Below, in pieces: positions 4,992 to 5,977 of a stretch of 5,977 nucleotides of DNA (positions are counted from its first letter, which is position 1; every line of letters begins with the position of its first letter). Position numbers and translations under genes: made by a program. The DNA lies in NCBI GenBank assembly GCA_017452035.1, contig JAFTNE010000157.1, positions 1 to 5,977 on the forward strand, given 5' to 3'. The notes beneath the pieces were generated by a model that was given only the letters and a program-made list of their open reading frames with translations, was not told the DNA's origin and searched no databases. This stretch comes from Clostridia bacterium. GTDB lineage: Bacteria > Bacillota > Clostridia > Christensenellales > CAG-314.

Positions 4992-5555
4992 CTATATTGT
5001 TTGTCTAAATTGTTCGTCAACTTTTGCTGGTGTTTCTTGGCTTTGCTCAAAGCATAGCATAAATATTCCCACCAAAAGGTGAACAAAAATAAGGGTGCAA
5101 ATTTTGAAAGACAAGGTTGTTGGCTGGTTTGCCTTGTTCTTTTTGAAGTAGTGCAACGTCATTGGTAGTACCCAAGCAAGGGGCAGTGCGTGTAGCCAAG
5201 CGCCCATCACGCCAAAGTTGGCAAATACCCAGTAAACCATGCTAACTGTTGCGCCGTATTGCTCTTCCAAGTCTTGCATCATTTGGCCGATATCTTCCAA
5301 CCATTTGGCAGAAAAAATGCTAAAAACAATGGCCTCAATAGCTGTTACAAACAACGAAACGCACAAAATGATGAGCAAAACTTTGTTTGCAGTGGCAATG
5401 CCTTTGTTGTAGGGTGGCTTTTGTGGTTGTTGATGTTGTTGACTTTGTTGGTATTGTTGCCCTTGTTGCGACTCGACATATTGCCACGCGCCACACTTGG
5501 GACAGTAACTGTCGTTGTCAGCAAGGGATGTTCCACATTTGGGACAGTATTTCAT
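4992..5555 (-). CDS. Zinc-ribbon membrane protein, Gln-rich linker
   Basis: A 187-aa protein of no family I can name beyond zinc-ribbon domain membrane protein. Residues 4-21 form a double CxxC zinc ribbon (CPKCGTSLADNDSYCPKC). A low-complexity Gln-rich linker follows (30-47). Hydrophobic segments lie at about 57-82, 105-132 and 149-168, the second ending in LPLAWVLPM. The C-terminal tail is polar. The likely topology is a cytoplasmic zinc ribbon with a small three-helix membrane part. AAAGGA at 5565-5570, 9 nt before the ATG, supports the start. Its membrane part is paralogous to the gene just upstream (5622 onward), with shared PLAWVLPM and FKICTL-FV---VGI--LC blocks, so the two arose by tandem duplication. 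Function is unknown. Confidence 0.82.
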   Translation of the reverse strand: MKYCPKCGTSLADNDSYCPKCGAWQYVESQQGQQYQQSQQHQQPQKPPYNKGIATANKVLLIILCVSLFVTAIEAIVFSIFSAKWLEDIGQMMQDLEEQYGATVSMVYWVFANFGVMGAWLHALPLAWVLPMTLHYFKKNKANQPTTLSFKICTLIFVHLLVGIFMLCFEQSQETPAKVDEQFRQTI

Positions 5556-5580
5556 AGTAGTTATTCCTTTGGTAGTGTAA

Positions 5581-5608
5581 TTGCCCTATGCATTTAGGCA
5601 AAGGGCAA
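5581..5608. repeat. Hairpin between the two membrane-protein genes
   Basis: TTGCCCT (5581-5587) and AGGGCAA (5602-5608) form a 7-bp GC-containing stem with a 14-nt interior. GGCAA at 5597-5601 offers a competing partner for TTGCC. On the minus strand it sits between the upstream gene's stop and the next gene's ribosome binding site. No T-run follows, so it is a weak terminator at best and may be a processing site. Confidence 0.4.
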
Positions 5609-5621
5609 CGTGTGTTGAGTA

Positions 5622-5977
5622 TTAGATATCTTGTGAGCAAAGCAACAAAATGCCTACAATAAAGCTAACAAAAAACAATGTGCAAATTTTGAAACCAGTT
5701 GAAAGTGTTGTGCCTTCGTTCATTGCTTTCAAAATCTTTTTGCGCATGGGAAGAACCCAAGCCAATGGAATTAGAGCAAAAACTCCACTTACAATGGAAA
5801 TTATTTGCATAAAGCTTTCCAGTTGAGCTTGGTCAATGGAACCCAAAACCTCTTGCATTTCGGGGTCAAGAGCAAGTTCGGCAAAAACTTCGGTAAAAAC
5901 TTCTTGCAAAGCTGATGTTCCAAAGAAGTAGTCCAACGAACCAAAAACAATACCAAGTATTGCAACGATAAGGAAAA
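5622..5977 (-). CDS. Small membrane protein, paralogue of the next gene (5' end missing)
   Basis: The frame is open from the window edge down to TAA at 5622-5624, and the visible part has 117 residues. It begins inside a hydrophobic helix (FLIVAILGIVFGSLDYFFG), so the true start lies outside the window; the TTG at 5936 is internal. Then come an acidic amphipathic stretch (about 20-55), a helix ending LIPLAWVLPM, a basic loop (RKKILKAMNEG) and a last helix FKICTLFFVSFIVGILLLC. The C-terminal half aligns with the gene at 4992-5555, including an identical PLAWVLPM. By analogy a zinc ribbon may precede the visible part, which cannot be checked here. The two genes are 66 nt apart and probably cotranscribed. 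Function is unknown. Confidence 0.75.
   Translation of the reverse strand, partial: FLIVAILGIVFGSLDYFFGTSALQEVFTEVFAELALDPEMQEVLGSIDQAQLESFMQIISIVSGVFALIPLAWVLPMRKKILKAMNEGTTLSTGFKICTLFFVSFIVGILLLCSQDI

Noticed and set aside
5259..5597. Plus-strand ORF of 112 codons opposite the zinc-ribbon gene
   Set aside because: The minus strand has the zinc ribbon, membrane helices and ribosome binding site. The plus-strand Leu-rich run is only the complement of the Gln codons.

Overview
The window looks like a chromosomal segment of a low-to-moderate GC, Gram-positive-type bacterium, most likely an uncultured member of the Bacillota (Clostridia-like). The grounds are an RNase J whose catalytic part resembles Bacillus subtilis RNase J1 along its whole length, the YrrM/YrrO-type gene pair typical of that phylum, AT-rich intergenic DNA, and U-tract hairpin terminators. 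The standard code is in use: Trp is read from TGG in several genes. No species can be named from the sequence.

Layout. Positions 1-48 are probably the C-terminal tail of an upstream plus-strand gene, closed by a strong intrinsic terminator (54-90). Positions 91-557 form a long leader or intergenic region. It holds a degenerate ~39-bp tandem repeat, a plausible promoter, a 17-nt dyad at the predicted transcript 5' end, and a terminator-like hairpin just before the ribosome binding site of the next gene. Positions 558-2453 encode ribonuclease J with an unusual lysine-rich N-terminal extension of about 83 residues. After a 113-nt gap with two inverted repeats comes a tight plus-strand pair: a YrrM/TrmR-type tRNA hydroxyuridine methyltransferase (2567-3154) and a peptidase-U32/TrhP-type protein (3158-4374). 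The second is split into two overlapping reading frames exactly inside the family signature motif. A 16-bp bidirectional terminator (4392-4428) closes the plus-strand block and faces minus-strand genes.

The minus strand carries a lone HicB-type antitoxin domain protein (4560-4820) with its own extended -10 promoter and no HicA gene beside it. Next are two tandem paralogous small membrane proteins (4992-5555, and 5622 to the window edge). The complete one has an N-terminal double-CxxC zinc ribbon and a Gln-rich linker.

Function. The plus-strand genes concern RNA: RNase J degrades and matures RNA, and the TrhP and TrmR homologues successively make 5-hydroxyuridine and 5-methoxyuridine at tRNA wobble position 34. 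The minus-strand genes look accessory. The points most worth a second look are the split trhP, the structured rnj leader, the basic RNase J extension, the orphan HicB and the duplicated zinc-ribbon membrane proteins. I did not find a clearly new multi-gene system here.
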